Source: Rhodoglobus sp. (GTDB taxonomy: Bacteria > Actinomycetota > Actinomycetes > Actinomycetales > Microbacteriaceae). Taken from it: 64,000 bases of DNA. Location of the stretch: the NCBI GenBank assembly GCA_025463605.1, contig JAODAV010000001.1:186001-250000 (forward strand). The letters run 5' to 3'. Numbering within the stretch: the first letter of the stretch is position 1; every line of letters begins with the position of its first letter. Below are positions 35,425-45,586 of the stretch, piece by piece. The notes under the pieces are model-generated. The model searched no databases. It was not told the DNA's origin and was given only the letters and a program-made list of their open reading frames with translations. The position numbers and the translations under genes were made by a program.

Positions 35425-36549
35425 TCAGTCGGGTGAACCTGTCGAGGGCACGTGGCGCTCCTCGACCCCGACGTACTCGCTCAACGGACGGATGAGCGCG
35501 TTGGCTTCGAGCTGCTCCATGATGTGCGCCGTCCACCCGGTCACGCGACTCGCGACGAACAGCGGCGTGAACATCTCGGTGTCGAATCCCATCAGACTGT
35601 AGGCCGGGCCGCTCGGGTAGTCGAGGTTCGGCAGGATGCCCTTCCGCTCGGTCATCGCCGCTTCGAGGGTGTCGTACAGTCTCGCGAGGTCGGGTCGGTC
35701 GTACTCCTTCACGAGCGTGTCGAGCGCCGCCTTCATGGTCGGCACGCGCGAGTCGCCGTTCTTGTACACGCGGTGCCCGAAGCCCATGATCTTGCGCTTC
35801 TCCGCGAGCGCCTGGTCGAGCCAGGCTGTTGCCTTATCCGCCGAGCCGATCTCGTCGAAGATGTGCATGACAGCCTCGTTCGCGCCGCCGTGCAGCGGTC
35901 CCTTGAGCGCACCGATACCCGCGACGACGGCGGAATACAGGTCGGCGAGGGTGCTCGTCACGACTCGCGCTGTGAACGTGCTCGCGTTGAAGGAATGCTC
36001 CGCGTACAGGATCATCGAGACATCGAACGCGCTCACGACGACCTCTTGGGGCAGCTCGCCGAAGCTCATGAAGAGAAAGTTCGCCGAATAGCCGAGATCG
36101 TCGCGCGGCTCCACGAGGCGCTCGCCACGACGGCGGCGCTGGTCGTATGCGACGATCGCGGGAAGCTGGGCGAAGAGCCGCATCGACTTGTCGAGGTTCG
36201 CACCGCGCGACGAGTCCGAAGCCATCTCGTCGCTCGCGCCGACGACGCTCACAGCCGTGCGCACGACATCCATGGGATGCGCCGTCACGGGCAACTCGTC
36301 GATCACTCGCTTGACGCGCTCGTCGAGATCCCGATGGGAGCGCTCGAAGGTCTCGAAATCGGAGAGCTGCTTCGCGTCGGGAAGCTCCCCGTGCCACAGC
36401 AGGTACGCGACCTCCTCGAACGTGCAGTTCGCGGCGAGCTCCTGCACGGGGTAGCCGCGGTACAACAGCGAGTTCGACTCCGGGTTGACCTTGGACACCG
36501 CCGTCGTGTCGACGACGACCCCTGCGAGACCCTTGCGAATTTCGGTCAT
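35425..36549 (-). CDS. prpC: 2-methylcitrate synthase / citrate synthase
   Basis: 374 residues. GALKGPLHGGANEAV and GFGHRVYKNGDSR carry the two catalytic His, and the C-terminal Asp region is present. It condenses propionyl-CoA with oxaloacetate (the first methylcitrate-cycle step); such short type-II-like enzymes often also make citrate. Last gene of the prpDBC operon, eight bases after prpB, with AAGGAAG before the ATG. The methylcitrate assignment comes from context. Confidence 0.93.
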   Translation of the reverse strand: MTEIRKGLAGVVVDTTAVSKVNPESNSLLYRGYPVQELAANCTFEEVAYLLWHGELPDAKQLSDFETFERSHRDLDERVKRVIDELPVTAHPMDVVRTAVSVVGASDEMASDSSRGANLDKSMRLFAQLPAIVAYDQRRRRGERLVEPRDDLGYSANFLFMSFGELPQEVVVSAFDVSMILYAEHSFNASTFTARVVTSTLADLYSAVVAGIGALKGPLHGGANEAVMHIFDEIGSADKATAWLDQALAEKRKIMGFGHRVYKNGDSRVPTMKAALDTLVKEYDRPDLARLYDTLEAAMTERKGILPNLDYPSGPAYSLMGFDTEMFTPLFVASRVTGWTAHIMEQLEANALIRPLSEYVGVEERHVPSTGSPD

Positions 36550-36557
36550 GTTCTTCC

Positions 36558-37451
36558 TTACACCGTGAAGTTGTAGACGGACGTGTCGAATGCGTTGTAC
36601 TGCTCGTAGTCGAGGAGCTCGTAGAGCCTCGCGCGAGTCTGCATCGACTCCACCACAGGCTTAAGACTGCCGTCTGCCGCGAGGGTGTCAAGACCGCGCT
36701 CGGCGGCACCCATCGCCAGCCTCAGGAGGCTCACCGGGAAGATCACGATGTTCACGCCCACGTTCGCGAGCTCGGTCGTGGTGAAGAGTTCGCTCTTTCC
36801 GAACTCCGTCATGTTGGCGAGGATCGGCACGTCGACGGCGTTCCGGACTGCCTCGAACTCCGAGAGGTCGACCATCGCCTCGGGGAAGATCGCGTCGGCG
36901 CCCGCGTCGACGAGCTGCTTGGCCCGATCGATGGCGGCCTGCAGGCCGTCGATCGCCCGGATGTCCGTGCGCGCCATGATGAGCAGATTCGGGTCGCGCC
37001 GGGCATCCGCTGCCGCCCGGATGCGCTTGATCGCCGTGTCGGAGTCCACCACGGCTTTGCCGTCGAGGTGCCCGCAGCGCTTGGGGTTGACCTGGTCTTC
37101 GATGTGCAGGCCGGCGACGCCGGCATCTTCGAGCTCCTGGATGGTGCGCGCGACGTTCATCGGTTCGCCGAAACCGGTGTCGGCGTCGATGAGTGCGGGG
37201 AGGTCCGTCATTCGGGCGATCTGCCGGCCTCGGGTCGCGACCTCCGTGAGTGTCGTGAGTCCCACATCCGGGAGTCCCAGGTCTGCCGAGATGACGGCGC
37301 CGGAGATGTAGACGCCCTCGAAACCCTTGTCCTGGATGAGGCGCGCGCTCAGCGGGTTGAAGGCGCCGGGGAAGCGCAGCAGTTCGCCCGTCGCAAGGCG
37401 CGCGCGGAAGGCGGCGCGCTTCTCGGCGGGAGTCACGGTGGAGTACAGCAT
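36558..37451 (-). CDS. prpB: 2-methylisocitrate lyase
   Basis: 297 residues of the isocitrate lyase/PEP mutase fold. The signature NPKRCGHLDGK (K-[KR]-C-G-H with the catalytic Cys), LIDADTGFG and ARTDIRA metal-binding segments are intact. It splits 2-methylisocitrate to pyruvate and succinate. The ATG overlaps the prpD stop by one base (TGATG). Length and the FPGAFNPLSARL opening are typical of PrpB rather than of isocitrate lyase. Confidence 0.95.
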   Translation of the reverse strand: MLYSTVTPAEKRAAFRARLATGELLRFPGAFNPLSARLIQDKGFEGVYISGAVISADLGLPDVGLTTLTEVATRGRQIARMTDLPALIDADTGFGEPMNVARTIQELEDAGVAGLHIEDQVNPKRCGHLDGKAVVDSDTAIKRIRAAADARRDPNLLIMARTDIRAIDGLQAAIDRAKQLVDAGADAIFPEAMVDLSEFEAVRNAVDVPILANMTEFGKSELFTTTELANVGVNIVIFPVSLLRLAMGAAERGLDTLAADGSLKPVVESMQTRARLYELLDYEQYNAFDTSVYNFTV

Positions 37452-38953
37452 CAGAAGATTCCCTTCGGTGTGACGGCCGGGAAGGTTCCGTTCACGGTGA
37501 GGCCCGCGAGTTCGGCCGCGGTGAGCTCCGGCAGGCGCTGCGCAACATCGAGGAAGCGCTCTATCTCGGCCGGGTGGAGCACGCCATCCGCGAGTGTGCG
37601 GAACTTGTAAACGTAGTCGGGCCGGGCGAACGGGCGAGCACCGAGCGGATGCGCGTCGGCGACCGCGATCTCGTCCACGATGCGCGTGCCGTCGGTGAGC
37701 TCGATCTCGACGCGGCCGCCGAAGGCCTTCTCGCGAGGATCGAGCGAATGGTACCGGCGGGTCCACTCCGGGTCTTCCTCGGTCGACACGCGATTCCAGA
37801 GCGAGACCGTGTCGGGCCGCGCGGCACGCTCGGGCGCGTAGCTGCGCTCGTGGTGCCATTCGCCGTCCTGCAGCGCAACGGTGAAGATGTACGGGATCGA
37901 GTGGTCGAGGGTCTCGCGGCTCGCGGTGGGGTCGTACTTCTGCGGGTCGCCTGCACCCGAGCCGATCACGACGTGCGTGTGGTGACTCGTGTGCAGCACG
38001 GCGCGGTTGATCGTCTCCGCCGTGAGTTCCGGATGCTCGCGATGGAGCTTGCGCGCGAGATCGATCCACGCCTGCGCCTGGTACTCGGCCGAGTGCTCTT
38101 TCGTGTAGCTGTCGAGGATGGCGGTGCGCGCCTCGCCCCATTCGGGCAATGGCACCTCGTATGCGGCATCCGGGCCGTCGAGCAGCCACGCGATGACGCC
38201 GTCCTCGCCCTCGTAGATCGGAGTCGGGCTGGTCTGACCGCGCATCGCGCGGTCCACTGCTTCCACGGCCATCTTGCCCGCGAAAGCGGGAGCGTGCGCC
38301 TTCCACGTCGAGATCTCGCCCTTGCGAGACTGCCGCGTGGCCGTGGTCGTGTGAAGCGCCTGGCCGACGGCCTGGAAGATCGTCTCGACGTCGAGACCGA
38401 GCAGCGTGCCGAGTCCGGCCGCCGCCGAAGGGCCGAGGTGGGCGACGTGGTCGATCTTGTGCTTGTGCAGGCTGATCGCCTTCACGAGGTCGATCTGGAT
38501 CTCGTACCCCGTCACAATTCCGCGCAGGAGCTCGGCACCGCTCCTCTCGAGGTGCTGCGCCACGGCCGCGATGGCCGGGATGTTGTCGCCCGGATGCGAG
38601 TACTCGGCGGCGAGGAACGTGTCGTGATAGTCGAGCTCGCGCACAGCGACGCCGTTCGCCCACGCGGCCCACTCCGGACTGGTTGGCAGGGCGCTGCCGA
38701 ACACGGTGCTGCCCGAACCGTTGCGTGACACGGGGTGCGCCTCGGCCTGGGCCCGCGCGGCGACGACCGGCTCACGAGTGAGGGACGCGGTGGCAACTGC
38801 GGCGTTGTCGATGATGCGGTTGATCACCATGTCGGCCACCGCATCCGTGGGTTCGATGCGCTCGGCGGCGACCTCGGCGATCTTCCACGCGAGCTGGTCT
38901 TCGCGCGCAAGGTTCTCTTCGCTTCGGTATACGCGCACGGGGTGGTTCTTCAT
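37451..38953 (-). CDS. prpD: 2-methylcitrate dehydratase
   Basis: 500 residues of the MmgE/PrpD family. Conserved stretches include [25 protein letters not shown], the [18 protein letters not shown] helix and the [18 protein letters not shown] region near the C-terminal domain. It dehydrates 2-methylcitrate to methylaconitate. First catabolic gene after the GntR regulator, which overlaps it by four bases (ATGA). Confidence 0.95.
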   Translation of the reverse strand: MKNHPVRVYRSEENLAREDQLAWKIAEVAAERIEPTDAVADMVINRIIDNAAVATASLTREPVVAARAQAEAHPVSRNGSGSTVFGSALPTSPEWAAWANGVAVRELDYHDTFLAAEYSHPGDNIPAIAAVAQHLERSGAELLRGIVTGYEIQIDLVKAISLHKHKIDHVAHLGPSAAAGLGTLLGLDVETIFQAVGQALHTTTATRQSRKGEISTWKAHAPAFAGKMAVEAVDRAMRGQTSPTPIYEGEDGVIAWLLDGPDAAYEVPLPEWGEARTAILDSYTKEHSAEYQAQAWIDLARKLHREHPELTAETINRAVLHTSHHTHVVIGSGAGDPQKYDPTASRETLDHSIPYIFTVALQDGEWHHERSYAPERAARPDTVSLWNRVSTEEDPEWTRRYHSLDPREKAFGGRVEIELTDGTRIVDEIAVADAHPLGARPFARPDYVYKFRTLADGVLHPAEIERFLDVAQRLPELTAAELAGLTVNGTFPAVTPKGIF

Positions 38954-39603
38954 GCTGTCCTGTCGGTCGATGGGGCTTGGGCTGTATCGAGAATGTTCCG
39001 CAGACTCTGGTGGAGGTGAACCGCGGTGGCGCTGCGGGCGAGCGACTCGTCGCCGGCGATGATCGCGTCGATGATGAGCAGATGCTCGGATGCCGCGGCC
39101 GACAGCCGGGCCGGGTTGTCGTGCGCGAGCCGGCGGATGCGCGCGAGATGCGTGCGCAACCCGCGCAGCGCCGTGACGAGGTAGGTGTTCTGCACGGCGT
39201 CATCCATTGCCTCATCGAAGCGGCGCACGAGCTCGTAGTACGCGTGCCGGCGTGGGTCGGCGAGAAGCGTGGTGGCGTCGGCCATCTCGCGACGGAGTTG
39301 CTCGAACACGTGTGGGTTGCGGCGCCTCGCCGCGAGCGCCGCTGCCTCCTGCTCGAGCGGAAGTCGCACCTCGAAGAGCTCAGCGACACTGTCGATGGAT
39401 GCGTCCGCGACCACGAGACCGCGGCCGGCCTGCGTCTCGACGAGGCCGTCGGCGGTGAGGCGCGCTAGCGCTTCCCGGAGGGGCGTGCGCGAGATGCCCA
39501 GCCGGGTGGACTGCTCGACCTCGCCCAATATCGTGCCGGGCGCGAGCTGCCACTCGAGGATCTCGTCGCGCAGGAGGGCGTAGGCCCGATCGCTCGCGCG
39601 CAT
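38950..39603 (-). CDS. GntR-family regulator (FadR subfamily) of the methylcitrate operon
   Basis: 217 residues. N-terminal winged helix (about 5-70: [43 protein letters not shown]) and a C-terminal all-helical FCD domain with conserved metal/ligand residues ([17 protein letters not shown]). The start is the ATG at 39603 with CAGGAGG upstream; an in-frame extension upstream would cross its own operator. It is co-transcribed with prpDBC, and two TGTATACA palindromes upstream are probable binding sites, implying autoregulation by a propionate-derived signal such as methylcitrate. Confidence 0.9.
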   Translation of the reverse strand: MRASDRAYALLRDEILEWQLAPGTILGEVEQSTRLGISRTPLREALARLTADGLVETQAGRGLVVADASIDSVAELFEVRLPLEQEAAALAARRRNPHVFEQLRREMADATTLLADPRRHAYYELVRRFDEAMDDAVQNTYLVTALRGLRTHLARIRRLAHDNPARLSAAASEHLLIIDAIIAGDESLARSATAVHLHQSLRNILDTAQAPSTDRTA

Positions 39604-39620
39604 GCTCACCTCCTGTTGAA

Positions 39621-39628
39621 TGTATACA
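39621..39628. promoter_or_regulatory. TGTATACA palindrome, likely GntR operator 1
   Basis: Perfect 8-bp palindrome between the GntR start and a TATATT -10 box on the minus strand (39634-39629), so it would sit at the transcription start. A second identical copy lies 51 bp away. Confidence 0.6.
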
Positions 39629-39671
39629 AATATACCCCTGTGGCGCTTCAAGTGCAGTTATATCGCCATAC

Positions 39672-39679
39672 TGTATACA
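39672..39679. promoter_or_regulatory. TGTATACA palindrome, likely GntR operator 2
   Basis: Second copy of the same palindrome, 51 bp (about five helical turns) from the first, between the GntR operon and hrpA. Such phasing would let two dimers bind on one face of the DNA. Confidence 0.55.
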
Positions 39680-39790
39680 CATCCCTGAGTTTGGCCCATC
39701 TCGGTCGCGCTTCGGTGGCGAGAGTGGCGGACTCGGCGCGGGATTTCTGCGCGAGGAAGGCAGACCCGCGCGCCTTACCATGGAGGGCTC

Positions 39791-42700
39791 ATGTCCGAGA
39801 CCCTTCCCCGCATCGCGTACCCGCCCGAGCTGCCCGTCAGCCAGCGGCGGGACGATATCGCGCGCGCGATTCTCGACAACCAGGTCGTGATCGTCGCGGG
39901 TGCCACGGGGAGCGGCAAGACGACCCAGTTGCCCAAGATCCTGCTCGAACTCGGCCGCGAGTCGATCGGACACACGCAGCCGCGGCGCATCGCCGCCCGC
40001 ACCATCGCCGAGCGCATCGCAGAGGAACTCGGCCAGGAGGTCGGTCAGCTCGTCGGCTACCAGGTGCGCTTCACCGACCGGGTCGGCAAAGACACGAAGA
40101 TCAAGCTCATGACCGACGGCATTCTGCTCAATGAGATCCATCGCGACCGCGACCTCAAGAAGTACGACGCGATCATCATCGACGAGGCGCACGAGCGAAG
40201 TCTCACCGTCGACTTCCTGCTCGGTTATCTCAAGCAGCTGCTGCCCCGCCGCCCCGACCTCAAGGTCGTCATCACGAGCGCGACGATCGACCCGGAGAGC
40301 TTCTCGCAGCACTTTTCTGACGAGCACGGTAATGGCGCCCCCATCATCGAAGTCTCGGGTCGCACGTACCCGGTCGAGATCCGGTACCGGCCGCTGGTCG
40401 CCGAGGCCTCCGAGGACGAGAACGGCGAGGCATCCGACGACCGCGATTACCTGCAGGGAATCAACGACGCCCTCGACGAGCTCGCGCACGAGAGCGACGG
40501 CGATGTTCTCGTCTTCCTCTCCGGCGAGAACGAGATCCGGGATGCCGAAGATGCCATCCGGGGACGGAACCTTCCGGGCACCGAGGTACTGCCCCTCTAC
40601 GGCCGTCTGAGCGCCGCCGACCAGCACCGCGTGTTCGAGACCCGGAGGAGCTTAGGCATCCGCCGCCGCGTCGTGCTGGCGACGAACGTCGCGGAGACTT
40701 CTCTCACGGTGCCGGGCATCCGCTACGTCATCGACGCCGGCACGGCACGCATCAGCAGGTACAGCGTGCGCTCCAAGATCCAGCGCCTGCCCATCGAGGC
40801 GATCAGCCAGGCGTCCGCCAACCAACGCAGCGGTCGGTCCGGGCGCACGAGCGACGGCATCGCGATCCGCTTGTACTCCGAGGAGGACTTCGCGCGCCGG
40901 CCCGAGTACACCGAACCGGAGATCCTGCGCACCAACCTCGCGGCGGTAATCCTTCAGATGATCTCGCTCGGACTGGGCGACATCGCGAGCTTCCCGTTTC
41001 TGCAGCCGCCGGACTCGCGCGGAATCAAAGACGGGCTCGACCTGTTGCGGGAGCTCGGCGCGATCCAGAAGAACGACACGATAACTCGCGTAGGCAAGCA
41101 GCTCTCGCAACTGCCCATCGACCCACGCCTCGCCCGCATGGTGATCGAGTCGAAGCAGCACGGCACCACGCGCGAAGTCATGGCGATCGTCGCGGCACTC
41201 AGCATCCAGGATCCGAGGGAAAGGCCACTCGAGAGGCGTGCGCAAGCCGACCAGCAGCACGCGCGATTCGTGGACCCGACGAGCGACTTCCTCACACTGC
41301 TCAACCTCTGGAACCACCTCGAAGAGAAGCAGAGGCAGCTGAGCGGCAACCAGTTCCGGCGGCTCGTGAAGGCGGAGTACCTGAACTATCTGCGCGTGCG
41401 CGAATGGCAGGACGTGTACCGCCAGCTCACTCGCATGGCGAAACCGCTCGGGCTCGTGATCGGTAGCCCTCACACCAACCCAGACGGCATCCACAGATCG
41501 CTGCTCGCGGGACTGCTCAGCCACATCGGCCTGCGAGATCTCGCCAAGAAGGATTACGTGGGTGCTCGGCAGTCGCGGTTCGTGGTCTTTCCGGGTTCGG
41601 CGCTCGCGAAGAAGCAGCCCGCCGCGATCATGAGCGCGGAACTGGTCGAGACCAGCCGCCTGTTCGCACGCACCAATGGCGCCATCGACCCAGCGTGGGC
41701 AGAGCCGATCGCGGGCGACCTCGCGAAGCGCACCTACTCGCAACCGCACTGGGAGAAGAAGCAAGGGGCGGTCGTCGCGTACGAGCGCGTCACCCTCTAC
41801 GGCGTGCCGATCGTCGCCAAGCGCCGAGTGCAGTTCTCGCGTGTCGACCCGCAGTACGCGCGCGAGCTGTTCATCAGGCACGCACTCGTCGAGGGCGAGT
41901 GGGATTCGCAGCAGGCCTTCGACCGCGCCAACCGCGCCCTCCGCAAAGAGCTCGCCGAGCTCGAGGAGCGTACCAGGCGGCGCGACATCCTTTACGACGA
42001 CGAGGCGATCTTCGACTTCTACAATCGCCGTATCCCGCCGGATGTCGCGAGCACGCGCGACTTCGAGGGCTGGTGGAAGAAGGCGCGCGCCGAGACTCCC
42101 GACCTGCTGACCATGACGGCAGAGAACCTCGCACCCGAGGATGCCGCGACGCTCGACGAGGAGGCGTTCCCGAGTTCGTGGCGCCAGGGCGACCAGACCA
42201 TGGCCCTCTCCTACCGGTTCGAGCCCGGCGCCGCCGATGACGGAGTCACCGTAGCCGTGCCGCTCCCCCTGCTCGCCGCGCTGCGCGCCGACGGCTTCGA
42301 CTGGCAAGTTCCTGGCCTGCGCGAGGAACTCGTGACGGCGCTCATCAAGTCGCTGCCGAAGCACATCCGCCGCAACGTCGTGCCCGCCGCCGACTGGGCT
42401 CGCAAGCTGCTCGCCTCCGCGCCGCCTGGCTCAGGGAGCCTGACCGAATTCCTCGCTCGCGAGATCACCGCCCAGACGTACACGCCCGTCACCCCGGGTG
42501 ACTTCGACCTCGAGCGGGTGCCGCCGCACTTGCGCGTCACATTCGCCGTGATGGATGAGCGCGGCACGACGGTCGCGAGCGGCAAAGTATTGAGTGCGCT
42601 GCAGGCGAGCCTCAAGCCGGCGGCGCGGGAGAGCGTTGCGAAAGTGGTCGAGACCCCGCGCAACACGGTCGAGCGCGCGGGCATCACCGCGTGGGACTTC

Positions 42701-43540
42701 GATTCGCTCGACCGCGAGCGCGACACGAAGCACGGAGGCAACACGATCCGCGCCTACCCGGCGCTCGTCGACGAGGGGTCGAGCGTGGCCATCCGGCTCA
42801 TGAGCACTCCAGAGGACCAGGCCGCGGCCCACCGAACCGGGGTGCGCCGACTGCTTCAGCTCGGCATCCCCTCGCCGCTCGGGTATGTGCAGGAGCACCT
42901 GACGACGCAGGAGAAGCTCACGCTGGCGCAAGGCCCTTACCGTACGACCGGTGAGCTCTTCGATGACGCGATGATCGCATGCATTGACGCCGTGCTCGGT
43001 GACCGTGACGTGTGGACGCGCGAGCAGTTCGAGGAGACCCGGGATGCCGTCTCCGCTGCGATCGTCGACTCCCTGTTCCAGACGGTCGCCCTCGTGTCGC
43101 GCATCATCGCCAAGAGCAGGGACGCCGACCGCGCCATCCGCGATGCCACCAACATGGCGCTCATCGCTCCGCTCGGCGACGCGCGTGCGCAACTCGACGC
43201 GCTCGTCTGGGCGCGCCCCGGCGGCCCGGGCTTCGTCTCGGCGACCGGCCTGGAACGGCTGCGGCGCCTACCGGTCTACCTCGACGGACTCGTGCACCGG
43301 GTCGCGAAACTTCTGGAGAACCCGTCCCGCGACCGGGTGTGGATGGCCGAAGTACAACAGGCGACGCAGCGCTACGTCTCCGCTGGGGGCGAGTTGCCCC
43401 TTGCATCGGGGGCCCAACCGGCGATCCTGCGCGCTCGCTGGATGCTCGAGGAACTGCGTCTCAGCCTGTTCGCCCAGCACCTCGGCACTGTCGAGCCGGT
43501 GAGCCTGCAACGAATCACGAAGGCGCTCTCAGCGCGCTAG
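39791..43540 (+). CDS. hrpA: ATP-dependent RNA helicase HrpA
   Basis: 1249-residue DEAH-box helicase. Walker A GATGSGKT (37-44), IIDEAHERS, TSATID and the QRSGRSGR motif VI are intact; the helicase-associated and long C-terminal HrpA-specific (DUF3418-like) domains follow. It uses ATP to remodel RNA; E. coli HrpA acts on stalled ribosomes and mRNA processing. The ATG at 39791 has GGAGGG upstream. It is divergent from the GntR-prp operon and shares the 187-bp gap with its operators. Usual length for the family. Confidence 0.95.
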   Translation: MSETLPRIAYPPELPVSQRRDDIARAILDNQVVIVAGATGSGKTTQLPKILLELGRESIGHTQPRRIAARTIAERIAEELGQEVGQLVGYQVRFTDRVGKDTKIKLMTDGILLNEIHRDRDLKKYDAIIIDEAHERSLTVDFLLGYLKQLLPRRPDLKVVITSATIDPESFSQHFSDEHGNGAPIIEVSGRTYPVEIRYRPLVAEASEDENGEASDDRDYLQGINDALDELAHESDGDVLVFLSGENEIRDAEDAIRGRNLPGTEVLPLYGRLSAADQHRVFETRRSLGIRRRVVLATNVAETSLTVPGIRYVIDAGTARISRYSVRSKIQRLPIEAISQASANQRSGRSGRTSDGIAIRLYSEEDFARRPEYTEPEILRTNLAAVILQMISLGLGDIASFPFLQPPDSRGIKDGLDLLRELGAIQKNDTITRVGKQLSQLPIDPRLARMVIESKQHGTTREVMAIVAALSIQDPRERPLERRAQADQQHARFVDPTSDFLTLLNLWNHLEEKQRQLSGNQFRRLVKAEYLNYLRVREWQDVYRQLTRMAKPLGLVIGSPHTNPDGIHRSLLAGLLSHIGLRDLAKKDYVGARQSRFVVFPGSALAKKQPAAIMSAELVETSRLFARTNGAIDPAWAEPIAGDLAKRTYSQPHWEKKQGAVVAYERVTLYGVPIVAKRRVQFSRVDPQYARELFIRHALVEGEWDSQQAFDRANRALRKELAELEERTRRRDILYDDEAIFDFYNRRIPPDVASTRDFEGWWKKARAETPDLLTMTAENLAPEDAATLDEEAFPSSWRQGDQTMALSYRFEPGAADDGVTVAVPLPLLAALRADGFDWQVPGLREELVTALIKSLPKHIRRNVVPAADWARKLLASAPPGSGSLTEFLAREITAQTYTPVTPGDFDLERVPPHLRVTFAVMDERGTTVASGKVLSALQASLKPAARESVAKVVETPRNTVERAGITAWDFDSLDRERDTKHGGNTIRAYPALVDEGSSVAIRLMSTPEDQAAAHRTGVRRLLQLGIPSPLGYVQEHLTTQEKLTLAQGPYRTTGELFDDAMIACIDAVLGDRDVWTREQFEETRDAVSAAIVDSLFQTVALVSRIIAKSRDADRAIRDATNMALIAPLGDARAQLDALVWARPGGPGFVSATGLERLRRLPVYLDGLVHRVAKLLENPSRDRVWMAEVQQATQRYVSAGGELPLASGAQPAILRARWMLEELRLSLFAQHLGTVEPVSLQRITKALSAR

Positions 43541-43579
43541 CCTTGTCAGCGGACTGTTGACACAACAACGAGGAGTCGC

Positions 43580-44422
43580 GTGGCGGAGCAGAACACACCC
43601 CGGTCGGTCTCGGCAGAGATTGCACGTTCGTGGCTGCTCGTGGCGGCGACTCGCCCGGAGAGCTTCGATGCGGCAGAAGCCTCCCGAGCCGATCAGATCA
43701 TCCTGGATGTCGAGGATGCCGTAGACCCGCGCCTCAAAGACGCCGCACGCAACGACGTCGCGAAGTGGCTCAGCAGCGGGGGCAGTGGCTGGGTTCGCAT
43801 CAATGACCGCACGAGCGAGTTCTGGTCGGATGACGTGGATGCCCTCGCTGGCCTGCCCGGACTGCGCGGGGTCATGCTCGCCAAGACCGAGGCGGCCGCC
43901 CACGTGTCAGAGACGTTCGACCGTCTGCGCGGAGCCTCACCCGTGATCGCACTCGTCGAGTCGGCGCTCGGCATCGAGGAGGCGGCGACGATCGCCCGCG
44001 CCCGCGGCGCCTACCGCCTCGCGTTCGGCAGCGGCGACTACCGCCGCGACACCGGCACGAGCTCGGACGACATGGCCATGGCCTACCCGCGCTCCCGCCT
44101 CGTCGTCGCCAGCCGCGTCGGCAACCTGCCCGGACCGATCGACGGGCCGACGGTCGGCTCGAACCACCCGGTACTGCGCGAGCAGGGCGGCGTCGCCGTA
44201 GCCCTCGGCATGACCGGCAAGTTGTGCCTCGATATCGAGCAGCTGCCGATCATCAACGAGGTCATCAGCCCCACCCGCTCTGACGTGGCGTGGGCCAGGG
44301 ACTTCCTCACCGACTTCGAGGCCCGCGGTCGCGTCATCCGTGACGGCAGCGACCTCCCGCGACTCGGCCGAGCCCAGAAGATCGACAAGCTCGCCCGGGC
44401 GTTCGGAGTCGAGCCCGCTTAA
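43580..44422 (+). CDS. CitE-like CoA ester lyase (HpcH/HpaI aldolase family)
   Basis: 280 residues. SWLLVAATRPESF, ADQIILDVEDAVDP (metal-binding Glu/Asp), MLAKTEAAA, IALVESALGI and LAFGSGDYRRD are citrate-lyase-beta-like barrel motifs. Stand-alone members cleave malyl-, methylmalyl- or citramalyl-CoA or hydrolyse malyl-CoA. With the thiolase and hydroxyacyl-CoA dehydrogenase that follow, it suggests short-chain acyl-CoA turnover. GTG start with AGGAG six bases upstream. The hrpA TAG stop is part of a TAGCCT box (43538-43543) that could be its promoter. Confidence 0.87.
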   Translation: MAEQNTPRSVSAEIARSWLLVAATRPESFDAAEASRADQIILDVEDAVDPRLKDAARNDVAKWLSSGGSGWVRINDRTSEFWSDDVDALAGLPGLRGVMLAKTEAAAHVSETFDRLRGASPVIALVESALGIEEAATIARARGAYRLAFGSGDYRRDTGTSSDDMAMAYPRSRLVVASRVGNLPGPIDGPTVGSNHPVLREQGGVAVALGMTGKLCLDIEQLPIINEVISPTRSDVAWARDFLTDFEARGRVIRDGSDLPRLGRAQKIDKLARAFGVEPA

Positions 44423-44425
44423 GCT
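44420..44425 (+). promoter_or_regulatory. -10 box (TAAGCT) of the thiolase gene, formed by the previous stop codon
   Basis: TAAGCT lies six bases before the thiolase ATG at 44432. Its TAA (44420-44422) is the stop codon of the CoA lyase gene. Confidence 0.45.
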
Positions 44426-44431
44426 GGCCGT

Positions 44432-45586
44432 ATGCCAACAGCTGTCATCGTCGACGCGCTTCGCACCCCTTCGGGCCGAGGCAAGCCCGGCGGAGCCCTT
44501 TCGGGGCTCCACCCCGTCGACCTGCTCGCAACCGTGCTGAAAGAGCTCGTGAAGCGCAACGACCTCGACCCGGCGCTCATCGATGACGTCATCGGCGGGT
44601 GTCTGTCGCAAGTCGGCGAGCAGTCCGTGAACATCACTCGCAACGCCGTGCTCGCCGCCGGTTTTCCCGAATCGGTTCCCGGAACGACGGTCGACCGCCA
44701 GTGCGGTTCGAGCCAGCAGGCCGCGGCCTTCGCGGCGCAAGGCGTGATCGCCGGCGCCTACGACGTCGTGATCGCGTGCGGTGTGGAGCTCATGAGCAAG
44801 AACCCGATCGGCTACGCGACACTCGGCATGGATAACTGGGGCCCCATGGTGGCCGCCCGTTACCCGGATGGTCTCGTCGGGCAGGGCATCTCGGCCGAAC
44901 TCATCGCCGCGCGCTGGGATCTCTCGCGCCGCGCGCTCGACGAGTTCGCCGAGCGATCGCACCGCCTTGCCGGCGAGAGCGACTTCTCCTCGGAGATCCT
45001 TCCGATAGGCGAACTCACGACCGATGAGACGATCCGCCCCGGCACGACCGCGGATGACCTCGGCAACCTCAAGCCGGCCTTCCACGATGACGCGTACCGG
45101 CAGCTGTTTCCCGAAATCGAGTGGCGCATCACGGCCGGCAACTCGAGTCCGCTCACCGACGGCGCCTCCGCCGTGCTCATCATGAGCGAAGAGCGCGCCA
45201 TCGAGCTCGGGCTGCGGCCGCGGGCCCGATTCCACGCCTTCTCGGTGGTGGGCTCCGATCCCGTGGAGATGCTCACCGGCATCCTGCCTGCAACACAGAA
45301 GATCCTCGACCGCAGCGGGTTCGGCATCGACGACTTCGACACGTTCGAGGTGAATGAAGCCTTCGCATCCGTGCCGCTCGCGTGGCAGCACGAATTCGCC
45401 GTCGAACCCGATCTGGTCAACCCGCGCGGCGGGGCGATCGCGCTCGGGCACGCGCTCGGGTCATCCGGCACTCGGCTGCTCACGACGATGGTCAACCAGC
45501 TCGAGCACTCCAGCGGGCGCTACGGACTGCAAGTGATGTGCGAGGGTGCCGGCATGGCCAACGCGACGATCATCGAAAGGCTCTGA
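44432..45586 (+). CDS. Acetyl-CoA acetyltransferase (thiolase)
   Basis: 384 residues. The nucleophile Cys is in TTVDRQCGSSQQA, the His in GGAIALGHALGSSGTR, and the second Cys in MCEGAGMAN; VNEAFASVPLAW is also typical. It performs thiolytic cleavage (or condensation) of acyl-CoA. The next gene, a hydroxyacyl-CoA dehydrogenase, begins at the base after its stop, so the pair probably carries out the last two beta-oxidation-like steps. A promoter box six bases upstream suggests a leaderless start as well as read-through. Confidence 0.93.
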   Translation: MPTAVIVDALRTPSGRGKPGGALSGLHPVDLLATVLKELVKRNDLDPALIDDVIGGCLSQVGEQSVNITRNAVLAAGFPESVPGTTVDRQCGSSQQAAAFAAQGVIAGAYDVVIACGVELMSKNPIGYATLGMDNWGPMVAARYPDGLVGQGISAELIAARWDLSRRALDEFAERSHRLAGESDFSSEILPIGELTTDETIRPGTTADDLGNLKPAFHDDAYRQLFPEIEWRITAGNSSPLTDGASAVLIMSEERAIELGLRPRARFHAFSVVGSDPVEMLTGILPATQKILDRSGFGIDDFDTFEVNEAFASVPLAWQHEFAVEPDLVNPRGGAIALGHALGSSGTRLLTTMVNQLEHSSGRYGLQVMCEGAGMANATIIERL

